NCBI RefSeq assembly: GCF_001270495.1
Contig: NZ_LGUR01000207.1
Span: forward strand, 1-64,000
DNA: 64,000 nucleotides
Source: Streptomyces viridochromogenes
GTDB taxonomy: Bacteria > Actinomycetota > Actinomycetes > Streptomycetales > Streptomycetaceae
Direction: 5' to 3'
Of the stretch, positions 8,777 through 16,416 are shown piece after piece. The position numbers were made by a program, and so were the translations under genes. How positions within the stretch are numbered: the first letter of the stretch is position 1; each line of letters starts with the position of its first letter. Below the pieces are notes generated by a model. The model was not told the origin of the DNA and did no database searches. It was given only the letters and a program-made list of their open reading frames with translations.

Positions 8777-9105
8777 AGTGTCGTGGTGCAACTCGGTTAC
8801 TGAAAGGCGGCTCTTGCCGCGGCATGTCTTCGCGCTTGCGACGACTGAGGCCATCGGTAGCCTGAGGCAGAACCGGGCGAGGTGCAAGCGCTTTCTCGAT
8901 CAACATAGGTTGCCGTACACGCCTCCAACCAGCCGACTGAGAGGCTGAATCGGCTCCTTACCTGCGGCCATGGTCGAAAGCCGAGCTTGCCCGACGGATG
9001 TGAAGTCGCAACTGTGCAACATGATGCATTGTCACCACCTTTGTCCTGCTGTTAGGTTGCGGCGTCCTTGCTACATGACGATCGAAAGCACCGCTAAGGG
9101 GAGCC
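8777..9105. other. Divergent intergenic region
   Basis: This interval separates the HIT gene run from the nucleotidyltransferase-led operon. Its left part is open in the HIT frame up to 8887, so it may be partly coding. Its right part carries the promoter-like element listed separately. No other feature is visible. Confidence 0.5.
9029..9058 (+). promoter_or_regulatory. Promoter for the nucleotidyltransferase-ABC operon
   Basis: TTGTCA at 9029-9034 and TAGGTT at 9053-9058, separated by 18 nt, match the principal sigma consensus of Streptomyces (TTGACA, TAGnnT). Transcription would start near 9065, leaving a 40-nt leader with AAGGGGAG before the GTG at 9106. Confidence 0.5.
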
Positions 9106-10287
9106 GTGGGAACCATCGAGGGTGAATCTCCCAATTCTGGGACCATACCGCCTCATCCGCGCAGAGCGGACATAGGTCTTTTTATCGCCCTGAGTGACCC
9201 CTGGATGCACCAGGCCGGCGCCGAACGGTTACGAAAGACGCTGGTGGAGCGTCGAGGTGACATCGACTGGGAGTGGGTGGTCAATCAGGGAGTCCGTCAC
9301 CGGACTCTGCCTCTGATCGGCTACAACGTTAAGAAATTCCGGCTCTACCGCTCCACCCTTGGTGATATTGAGCTCATACCCAATCACTGGGTGTTCACAA
9401 GCGTTTTCGAGGGCAATCGTCGCCGCAATGAGGAGCTTCGCGCAGAATTCGGACGGATCCTGGCGGCGCTCAACGAGACTGGGGTTCGCTACGCGATTCG
9501 GAAAGGGCCATTGCTGTGTGAGCGCCTATTTCCGGATCCGGGCGCTCGCCGCACAAACGATTTCGACCTGCTGGTGACATCTGCCGGGGCTCGGGAAGTG
9601 TCGGCGATGCTGGCGGATCAGGGCTATAAGCAGGGCCTACTCTCCACCGATGGCCAGGTACGGCCCTACAAGCGCTCCACCCGGGCCTTCTGGGGACTGC
9701 ACGTCAACAACGCCCTGCCCTTCATCAAAGCCACTACCGCATCCGGGGTCGAGGCGTTCCTCGTCGATCTCTGCCTATCCATTCTTCCCGAGCGGGACCG
9801 CCGCGTGGTCGGCTCAGAGGAATTCCTTGCCCGTGCGGTTCCTGTGGTGTCCTGCGGCGTGGATGCATTCGCTCTGAGTCCGGCTGATGAACTCCTCGAC
9901 CTGTGCCAGCACCTCTACAAGGAAGCCGACGCGAGCTTCTACATCTCCGCGGGGCGCGATATCGCGTTGTCTAAATTCATCGATGTCGCCAGCGCTGTCG
10001 CACTCGCTGACCAGGACACCCTCACCACCTTCGTCGAGCGCGCCAAGCACTACGACATCGTGCGCAACGTCTATTACGCCATTTCCCACACGGCGGAGTT
10101 CTACCGGGACGTCGTTCCGGCATGGCTGGTGGAGCAGCTTCGCCCCGAGGGCGACCTGTCGTATCTGGACGAGCACGGACATCTAGAAGGAAATGTCCGC
10201 AGTTGGCAGTCCGGCTTCGTGGAGCGGGCTTTCGGCTCTGACCGGACCTCGGCGGTGGAGGAAGGCGGCAGCGTTCCTCTCGCTTGA
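9106..10287 (+). CDS. Nucleotidyltransferase-like protein (PF14907 type)
   Basis: A 393-residue protein resembling the uncharacterised nucleotidyltransferase family often found in RiPP and antibiotic clusters. The key motif is TNDFDLLV with Asp152 and Asp154, the paired metal-binding acids of the polymerase-beta fold, preceded by a RYAIRKGPLL strand-helix. A C-terminal helical part follows (about 250-370). GTG start with AAGGGGAG upstream. It opens a plus-strand operon with two ABC exporters and a condensation domain, so modification of an exported small molecule or peptide is likely. The nucleotide and acceptor are unknown. Confidence 0.7.
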   Translation: MGTIEGESPNSGTIPPHPRRADIGLFIALSDPWMHQAGAERLRKTLVERRGDIDWEWVVNQGVRHRTLPLIGYNVKKFRLYRSTLGDIELIPNHWVFTSVFEGNRRRNEELRAEFGRILAALNETGVRYAIRKGPLLCERLFPDPGARRTNDFDLLVTSAGAREVSAMLADQGYKQGLLSTDGQVRPYKRSTRAFWGLHVNNALPFIKATTASGVEAFLVDLCLSILPERDRRVVGSEEFLARAVPVVSCGVDAFALSPADELLDLCQHLYKEADASFYISAGRDIALSKFIDVASAVALADQDTLTTFVERAKHYDIVRNVYYAISHTAEFYRDVVPAWLVEQLRPEGDLSYLDEHGHLEGNVRSWQSGFVERAFGSDRTSAVEEGGSVPLA

Positions 10288-10464
10288 TCTCGTGAAAAGT
10301 GCCCGAAGAGGTCGACGGGCGGGGTCCGCCGCACGGGTCCAGGCAGAGCACCGGAACCTGAATCTCTCAGGGCTGTCAACACTTGACGCACTGCAGTCAC
10401 GTCCGGAACAGTGACTGCGATTCATCGAAGCGCTTCGACACGATCGATGGAGGAAACCCGACAT

Positions 10465-10683
10465 ATGTGTGCTGCGGCGGTCGCGTGCCTGATATCGGAG
10501 CCCTTATGGGCCCAGCGGGCAGCCGGTTTCGCTCGCGACGCCAACCCCACGCTCTTCGCAGCGGAGCGGGACGTGGAGAGCGGCCACTGGGACACCGCCG
10601 TGGTGGGGGTGACGCCCACGCGGACATGGTCTGTACGAGGTCGAGGCCAGTCACCGGCGATCGCTCCTGGGTGGGCACGATGA
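10465..10683 (+). CDS. Small ORF coupled to ABC exporter gene
   Basis: Seventy-two codons from an ATG with GGAGG 11 nt upstream, ending in a TGA that overlaps the ATG of the ABC gene (ATGA). The middle third shows strong third-position GC, which supports real coding. The N-terminus is short and hydrophobic with two Cys (MCAAAVACL); the C-terminus is Arg- and Gly-rich. I recognise no family. Its place before an exporter pair makes a precursor peptide conceivable but unproven. An in-frame ATG at 10447 is an alternative start without a clear RBS. Confidence 0.45.
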   Translation: MCAAAVACLISEPLWAQRAAGFARDANPTLFAAERDVESGHWDTAVVGVTPTRTWSVRGRGQSPAIAPGWAR

Positions 10684-12617
10684 TGTCGACACAGGCTGAT
10701 CAGCCGGCAACCGGCGTGCTCAGGCTGGTCCTTGCCGCCCTCGAACGAGTGAACGCGGCAGAGCGATGGCGCCTCCTCCGGGCCCTGTCCGCAGCAGGAA
10801 CGCCATTGATGTGCCTGACGATCACAGTGCAACTCATGCAGAGTCTGACACCGGCCGCCACGGCCGTGGCAATGGCGACGCTGGTCGAACATGTCGCGGT
10901 GGAAGCCACGCCATTCACGCAAGTGGCCGTGGTGTTGGGGATGTACGCGACCGTAATCGTCGCGAGCCACGTCCTTGAGGCGGTTTCCGTACCGCTGCAG
11001 TACGCCGTGAAGGCGCGCATGGATGGTGCGCAGCGCGCCGAGATCGCGAGCCTTGCGGCCACGTCGGAAACGATCGAGGTTCTGGAGAGGCCGAAGGTCC
11101 AGCAGTTGATCCGGCAGGCCAGAGCAGAGCCCGTCAACTGGACCGAGCGCACCGTCGGTGACGGCGCTCACTCACAGCTCGCCATCGTGACGGGGATGGT
11201 CGGCGTGATCGCCTCCTGTGTCGTTCTGGCTCAACTCGCCTGGTGGCTGGTGCCACTGGTCTTGTTGCCCGCCGTCCTCAACAGCCTCATCCGCAGCCGC
11301 CAAGCGCTGGAATTCTTCCACGAGTGGCGCCGTGGGGCTCCAGCCGGACTGCACGCAGAATCCTGGTCGCGGATCCTCATCGCGCCGGAGGCGAGCAAGG
11401 AGGTGCGGATCTTCGGATTCGCGGGACTCGCCACAGCCAGGATGCGCCGCCATATCCTCGGGATGTTCGAGCCTGTCTGGGGCATCGCGGTACGCAGTCT
11501 GCGACAGCAGTGGAGCAAGTTCGTACTCGTCACCGGAGGGCTGGGTATCGCCTACGTCGTGGCTGTGGTCGATGCCGTGGAAGGAAGCGGATCCGTGGCC
11601 CTCGAGACCGCGGTGTTCGCCGCCGGGTGGGCGATCTACCAGGGCTTCGGTCACGACCCTCGAGCGGTGACTGGCGCGCTGCCCGGCATCGCGGCGCTCA
11701 CGGAGCTGCGAACCGCCTTCGCGGAACCAGCGCACGACCGGACGACGCAATCGACCGCTCACGACGGCGCCGATCGGGCGGACCACGTCTCAACCGCCGC
11801 ACCCGGTCCGGCAGCGCGTCCGCCCTTGGTGCGGTTTGAAGGAATCGGGTTCCAGTACCCCGGAACCCAACACGCGGTTCTGGACGGCCTGGATCTGGAG
11901 ATCCGACCGGGGGAGCTGCTGGCTGTCGTGGGCCTGAACGGAGCGGGTAAGTCGACTCTGATCAAGCTGCTCTCCGGGCTGTACCGCCCCACCAGAGGGC
12001 GTATCACGGCGGACGGCACCGATATCGAAGAGCTGGGTTTGGCCGCGTGGCGCAGGGGACTCTCGGTGGTCTTCCAGGACTTCGTCAAGTACCACCTGAC
12101 ACTCGCCGACAACGTCGCCCTGGGAATGGCGGACGCCCCGAGGGACCGGCGGATGCTCGAGGCCGCGGCCCAGGAGGCAGGGCTGACATCGGTGATTGAC
12201 GATCTCCCGCAAGGCTGGGAGACCCCGCTGGCTCGCTCACGCCAAGGCGGTGTAGACCTCTCCGGTGGTCAATGGCAGCAGGTGGTCCTCGCCCGCACTT
12301 TGTTCGCCGCGCGTTCGGGGGCAGGGCTACTGGTGCTCGACGAGCCGACCGCACACCTTGACGTGCGGACCGAGTTCGAGGTGTTCAGGAAGATCGTCGA
12401 GCGCCGGCGCAAGGTGAGCATCGTATTGATCTCGCACCGTCTGTCGACCGTCCGCTTCTGCGACCGAATCGTGCTGCTCGACGGCGGGAGGATCACCGAG
12501 ACGGGTTCCCACGACGAACTCGTGGCGCTGGGCGGCCAGTACGCGAGACTCTTCAAGATCCAGGCCGAGCGATTCGCCGCCGGATACGACGATCGCGCCG
12601 AGGAGGCAGCCCCATGA
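10680..12617 (+). CDS. ABC transporter, fused permease-ATPase (first half)
   Basis: A half-transporter of about 645 residues. An N-terminal six-helix exporter domain (about 40-340) is followed by a nucleotide-binding domain with Walker A VGLNGAGKSTL, Q-loop VFQDF, signature LSGGQWQQVVLAR and Walker B LLVLDEPTAHLD. The frame is open further upstream to 10383, but that extension is Arg-rich and antisense-like, so the ATG at 10680, coupled to the small ORF, is preferred. It overlaps the next ABC gene by ATGA and probably forms a heterodimeric exporter with it. Confidence 0.88.
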   Translation: MMSTQADQPATGVLRLVLAALERVNAAERWRLLRALSAAGTPLMCLTITVQLMQSLTPAATAVAMATLVEHVAVEATPFTQVAVVLGMYATVIVASHVLEAVSVPLQYAVKARMDGAQRAEIASLAATSETIEVLERPKVQQLIRQARAEPVNWTERTVGDGAHSQLAIVTGMVGVIASCVVLAQLAWWLVPLVLLPAVLNSLIRSRQALEFFHEWRRGAPAGLHAESWSRILIAPEASKEVRIFGFAGLATARMRRHILGMFEPVWGIAVRSLRQQWSKFVLVTGGLGIAYVVAVVDAVEGSGSVALETAVFAAGWAIYQGFGHDPRAVTGALPGIAALTELRTAFAEPAHDRTTQSTAHDGADRADHVSTAAPGPAARPPLVRFEGIGFQYPGTQHAVLDGLDLEIRPGELLAVVGLNGAGKSTLIKLLSGLYRPTRGRITADGTDIEELGLAAWRRGLSVVFQDFVKYHLTLADNVALGMADAPRDRRMLEAAAQEAGLTSVIDDLPQGWETPLARSRQGGVDLSGGQWQQVVLARTLFAARSGAGLLVLDEPTAHLDVRTEFEVFRKIVERRRKVSIVLISHRLSTVRFCDRIVLLDGGRITETGSHDELVALGGQYARLFKIQAERFAAGYDDRAEEAAP

Positions 12618-14443
12618 CCAGGCGGTACCTCGGAGTCTGGCGGGAACTGCTGGCATTGTCGTGGCGCAAGGTGCCGGGCCTCACCGCATGCATGATCGGT
12701 GCCCAGGTGGTGTCCGTAGTCCTGCTGGCCGCCAGCGCTCTGGCCCTGCGGCATGCCGTCGACGCCACGCTGGCCGATGACCTCCCCGGCGCCGTGATCG
12801 GCGCGCTGTGCGCGGCGTGCGCATATGGGGCGACCGTGTTGGCCAACGCCTTTCGCAACACACTGCGCGTGTTGTTGGTGGAGCAGGTCGGGATGACCGA
12901 CCTGCATGAGCGCATCCACATGGACATCGCGACCATCGAGGGCTTGGACCACCTGGAGAACAGTGAGGTGCAGGACCGGGTCACGGTCGTCGGCGGTGCC
13001 GCCTGGGGCATCGTGGACGGGATGTGGGGCGCGGTCGAATCCGTTTTCAGCGTCCTTCAAATAGTCGTCTCCCTGACGCTCCTCGGCGCCCTCAGCCCCT
13101 GGCTCTTGGTTCTGCTGCTGTTCGCACTGGCGCCCCTGTGGTGCGACAACCGTGGTCAGCGGCTGATCTCCCGGGCGGAGACGGACTCGGCTGAGGCATT
13201 CCGGCTCCAGCAGCATCTGTTCGGTCTGGTCACCGATGCCTCCACAGGTAAGGAGATCCGAGTCGCCGGAGCCGGACCGGAATTGACGCGCCGCCAGGTC
13301 AGTGCCTGGGACGAAGCACACGCGCTGCGCTATCGCGCTCGTGTCGCCGCGGCCGCTTGGAAACTGGCGGGATGGACGGTGTTCACGGCAGCCTTCGTCC
13401 TCGGGTTGGCCCTGGTGACGTACCGTGCGTTCCACGGGAACGGAAGTGTGGGCGATATCGTCCTGACCATCACCCTCGCCCTGCACCTGCGCCAAGCCGT
13501 CCACATCGCGGTGTCCCGGGCAGCCGCCACAGCAGGAGCCGGGCGGCTCATCGAACCGTTCCTCTGGCTACGCGATCACGCGGCCCGCGAGCGCGCGCTA
13601 CCAGGGGGCACCGTGGCCGCCCCGCACCGGCTGACGGACGCTCTGGTATTCGACCAGGTCAGCTACACCTACCCGGGCACGGTCAACGCGGCTCTCCGGA
13701 ACGTCTCCGTACGTATCCCGGCCGGCAGCGTGGTCGCTGTCGTCGGCGAGTACGGGTCAGGCAAGACGACGCTCGTCAAGCTTCTGGCCAAGTTCTACCG
13801 TCCGGACCAAGGGGCGATACGGCTGGACGGAACCGCACTCGCGGATCTCGAAACAGAGGGGTGGCGGTCCCGAATCAGCGCCGCGTTCCAGGACTTTGGG
13901 CGGTACCACACCAGCTTCGCCGAAGCGGTGGGACTGGGCGCTCCAGAGCACATCGAGGACCGGGAACGCATTGAGGAGGCCATCCGCTCAGCTGATGCGG
14001 AGCAGGTGGTGCGCCGACTGCCAGACGGCTTGGACACCCAGTTGGGCCGACGACTGGATGGCGTGGAACTCTCGGAGGGCCAGTGGCAGAAGACGGCCTT
14101 GGCACGCGCGTCCATGCGGCAGGAGCCGCTCCTCTTCATCCTGGACGAACCCACCGCGTCCCTGGACGCGCCGAGCGAACGCGCCGTCTTCGGGCACTAC
14201 ATGACCCGAGCGCGTCGCCTGGCCGAGTCGACCGGAGCGATCACCATCATCGTCTCGCACCGGTTCTCCACCGTCACCGGCGCGGACCTGATCCTTGTAC
14301 TCGACCACGGTGAACTGGTGGAGGCCGGAACACACCCGGAGCTCATGGCTCGAGGCGGCCCCTACGCCGGGCTCTACCACATCCAGGAGCGCGCATACAC
14401 CAAGGCCGTCACCGAGGGCGATGCCCTTTGGGACCCTCGCTGA
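12614..14443 (+). CDS. ABC transporter, fused permease-ATPase (second half)
   Basis: A 609-residue partner half-transporter. Membrane helices lie in the first 320 residues and the ATPase domain has Walker A VGEYGSGKTTL, signature LSEGQWQKTALAR and Walker B LFILDEPTASLD. The signature departs from LSGGQ (LSEGQ), as seen in some asymmetric heterodimeric exporters. The start overlaps the previous stop by 4 nt, giving equimolar expression with its partner. It is followed six nucleotides later by the condensation-domain gene, so its cargo is probably the product that enzyme helps make. Confidence 0.88.
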   Translation: MTRRYLGVWRELLALSWRKVPGLTACMIGAQVVSVVLLAASALALRHAVDATLADDLPGAVIGALCAACAYGATVLANAFRNTLRVLLVEQVGMTDLHERIHMDIATIEGLDHLENSEVQDRVTVVGGAAWGIVDGMWGAVESVFSVLQIVVSLTLLGALSPWLLVLLLFALAPLWCDNRGQRLISRAETDSAEAFRLQQHLFGLVTDASTGKEIRVAGAGPELTRRQVSAWDEAHALRYRARVAAAAWKLAGWTVFTAAFVLGLALVTYRAFHGNGSVGDIVLTITLALHLRQAVHIAVSRAAATAGAGRLIEPFLWLRDHAARERALPGGTVAAPHRLTDALVFDQVSYTYPGTVNAALRNVSVRIPAGSVVAVVGEYGSGKTTLVKLLAKFYRPDQGAIRLDGTALADLETEGWRSRISAAFQDFGRYHTSFAEAVGLGAPEHIEDRERIEEAIRSADAEQVVRRLPDGLDTQLGRRLDGVELSEGQWQKTALARASMRQEPLLFILDEPTASLDAPSERAVFGHYMTRARRLAESTGAITIIVSHRFSTVTGADLILVLDHGELVEAGTHPELMARGGPYAGLYHIQERAYTKAVTEGDALWDPR

Positions 14444-14449
14444 CACGGG

Positions 14450-15931
14450 ATGGACAACAGCATGCAGAAGACCGCCTCTCATCTCCTCTCCTTCTCCGGC
14501 TGCACCTCCGGAACCCACTCCCTGGCCTGGGCGCAGATCGCAGCAGTGCGTTCGATCGAGCGAATCGGTGGCGCGCTCACCCCGCCGCACGTCCGAAAGG
14601 ACGGCCCGCTGACCGGTGTACGGCGCATAGAGGACGTCCTCTCCGCGATCCTGAAGGTGGTTCAGCGGTACGAGGCGCTGCGAAGCCATTGGGAACGGAC
14701 CGGGGACGGACGACTCGTGCAGGTCGTAAGAGCCGAGGGCGCCCTCTCGATAGATCAGTACGAGGTCGCGGCTGACGATGTGTCGGGCGCGGCTCACACT
14801 GTCAAGGAGCGGCTGGCTCTGGAGGACTTCGCTCCAGGGGAACTGCCCGTCCGAATCGCTTTGCTCACCGTGCGGGGAACTCCCGCGGCCATCGCCATGC
14901 TGCTGCACCACGTCTTCGCCGACGGGGTCGCGTCGGCGATCGTGTACGAGGAGATCGTCAACCTGAGCATGGGCCGTACCACGCCCGAGCCATCGGCATG
15001 GCAACCTCGCGAGATCGCCGCCTTCGAGGACAGCCCGCTTGGCAGGGCTCAGGCCCGGCGGGCGGATGTGTTCCTGCGGAAAGAGCTACGCAGGGCCCCT
15101 GTTCCGGCACCCCCCTGTGCGATTCCTGCGGACAGGCAACCAACCTTCGTGTGGGCCCAGTTGGAGTCCCCCGCCGCGGCTGCCGCCATCGCCGGCCTCG
15201 CCCGCGGACGAGGCGTCAGTTCGGCAAACGTTATCCTCGCGGCTTATTCGGCCGTCCTGGGGCGATGGACCCGGCAGCCGTCTGTAACCTTCCGCCTCAC
15301 AGTCGCGAACAGAGCTCACCCCCGCACTCGACACGCGGTGACCAATCTCTTCCAGTCCGTCCCACTCACTGTCCCAGCACAGGCAGATTCCTTCGGTGAC
15401 CTCGCCCGCGACGTCGCCGTGACCGCCCTCCGTGGCTATCGGCACGCGTGGTACGACCACGACCGGTTCATGGAGTCAATTTCCGAGATTTCTGCGGAGC
15501 GTGGTCATCACGTGACGGTGCCCTTCGGCGTGAATCTCCGCGTGATCGGGCAGAGTGATTTCGAGGGTCCACAGTCGCTGGCGGAGAAAAGCGTTCTTGA
15601 CACGCTGGCCGATCTCAGCCCGGACGATCTGCGTAGGCTGACAGCCGCGTCGCAGCTGACGGAGAACTACGACTCTGCTGCTCTACCCGACCTGAACGTG
15701 CGGTTCTCGGTCTGGGCCCTCGCCCGAACCGCGGTTATGACGCTGATGGGTGACACTACGGCCATCGCACGTCATGGCCCAGGTCTTCTGCTTTCCGGAC
15801 TCGACGCCATCCTGGTACGCGCCGCTCTCGCGTCTGCTGATGCTCCGCTGCACCAGCTTGCGGAGCAGGCGCTCGATCAGGCAGCGGACAAGCGACGCAG
15901 TCTCACGAAGGAGTCGCTGGGAGACGGCTGA
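14450..15931 (+). CDS. Stand-alone condensation-domain protein
   Basis: A 493-residue single-domain protein of the NRPS condensation/acyltransferase superfamily. The active-site motif HHVFADG (153-159) matches HHxxxDG, with catalytic His154. A second conserved stretch, RLTVANRAHPRTRHAVTN, matches the C-domain R-x-R/VGxFxN region. Free C domains form amide or ester bonds using carrier-bound or free acyl donors. No adenylation domain or carrier protein lies in this operon; the nearest intact ACPs are at 1-2.7 kb. It ends the operon that begins with the nucleotidyltransferase-like gene. Confidence 0.8.
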   Translation: MDNSMQKTASHLLSFSGCTSGTHSLAWAQIAAVRSIERIGGALTPPHVRKDGPLTGVRRIEDVLSAILKVVQRYEALRSHWERTGDGRLVQVVRAEGALSIDQYEVAADDVSGAAHTVKERLALEDFAPGELPVRIALLTVRGTPAAIAMLLHHVFADGVASAIVYEEIVNLSMGRTTPEPSAWQPREIAAFEDSPLGRAQARRADVFLRKELRRAPVPAPPCAIPADRQPTFVWAQLESPAAAAAIAGLARGRGVSSANVILAAYSAVLGRWTRQPSVTFRLTVANRAHPRTRHAVTNLFQSVPLTVPAQADSFGDLARDVAVTALRGYRHAWYDHDRFMESISEISAERGHHVTVPFGVNLRVIGQSDFEGPQSLAEKSVLDTLADLSPDDLRRLTAASQLTENYDSAALPDLNVRFSVWALARTAVMTLMGDTTAIARHGPGLLLSGLDAILVRAALASADAPLHQLAEQALDQAADKRRSLTKESLGDG

Positions 15932-16416
15932 ATCCATAGCTATGGACGCTGCACGTGAAGGTCGTACGGCTCGGCGGCGGTCAGCACGTCCTCGCGTTGC
16001 TGCAGGGCTGCTCCGGTTCAGGCACGCAAGGTACCGAGATTTCTCGGCCACCCCAGGGCGATCTTGCTCATCCCAGGAAGCTCAATCGCACCTTCCGGTC
16101 GGGGTTGTCTCGGTTGGTGTCCGCCAAACTCCGTTAAGACAACGGTCAAGGTACCCGAGCGCGGAACCTCCACCGGATACATTTCGCGGTCTTTCGGGCG
16201 GGTGCCGGGGTCCTCAGTATCCGCCCGCATCGTGCGAGCCGTGGCGAGCTGCTTCTGCGACAGGTCGATCCCGGTCGGGTGGGCCCCTGCTCTGGCCGGC
16301 CAAGCGGAAACGTAGGAACTTGCCGCTCGGTCCGTGGATGCTGGACGGCCTTCCAGGCCCGGTACGTGCCCACGGGGAGCCATGGACCGTCCTAAAATGG
16401 AACAAATTATCCATCG
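15932..16416. other. Intergenic region with short palindrome and repeat
   Basis: A 485-nt interval with no supported gene. A perfect 12-nt palindrome CCATAGCTATGG lies at 15934-15945, five nucleotides after the stop codon. The 28-nt repeat listed separately lies at 16117-16144. Minus-strand translation around it is open but unrecognised. Confidence 0.5.
16117..16144. repeat. 28-nt dispersed repeat, copy 1
   Basis: The segment starting GTGTCCGCCAAACTCCGTTA matches 26 of 28 positions at 43208-43235, the first 20 without mismatch. On the minus strand both read as V(V/A)LTEFGGH, so it may be the tail of a shared decayed gene, such as an insertion-sequence protein. The family is not recognised. 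Confidence 0.6.

Noticed and set aside
10383..10679. Open upstream extension of the first ABC gene
   Set aside because: It is Arg-rich, reads like an antisense frame, and overlaps the better-supported small ORF; the ATG at 10680 gives a normal exporter N-terminus.
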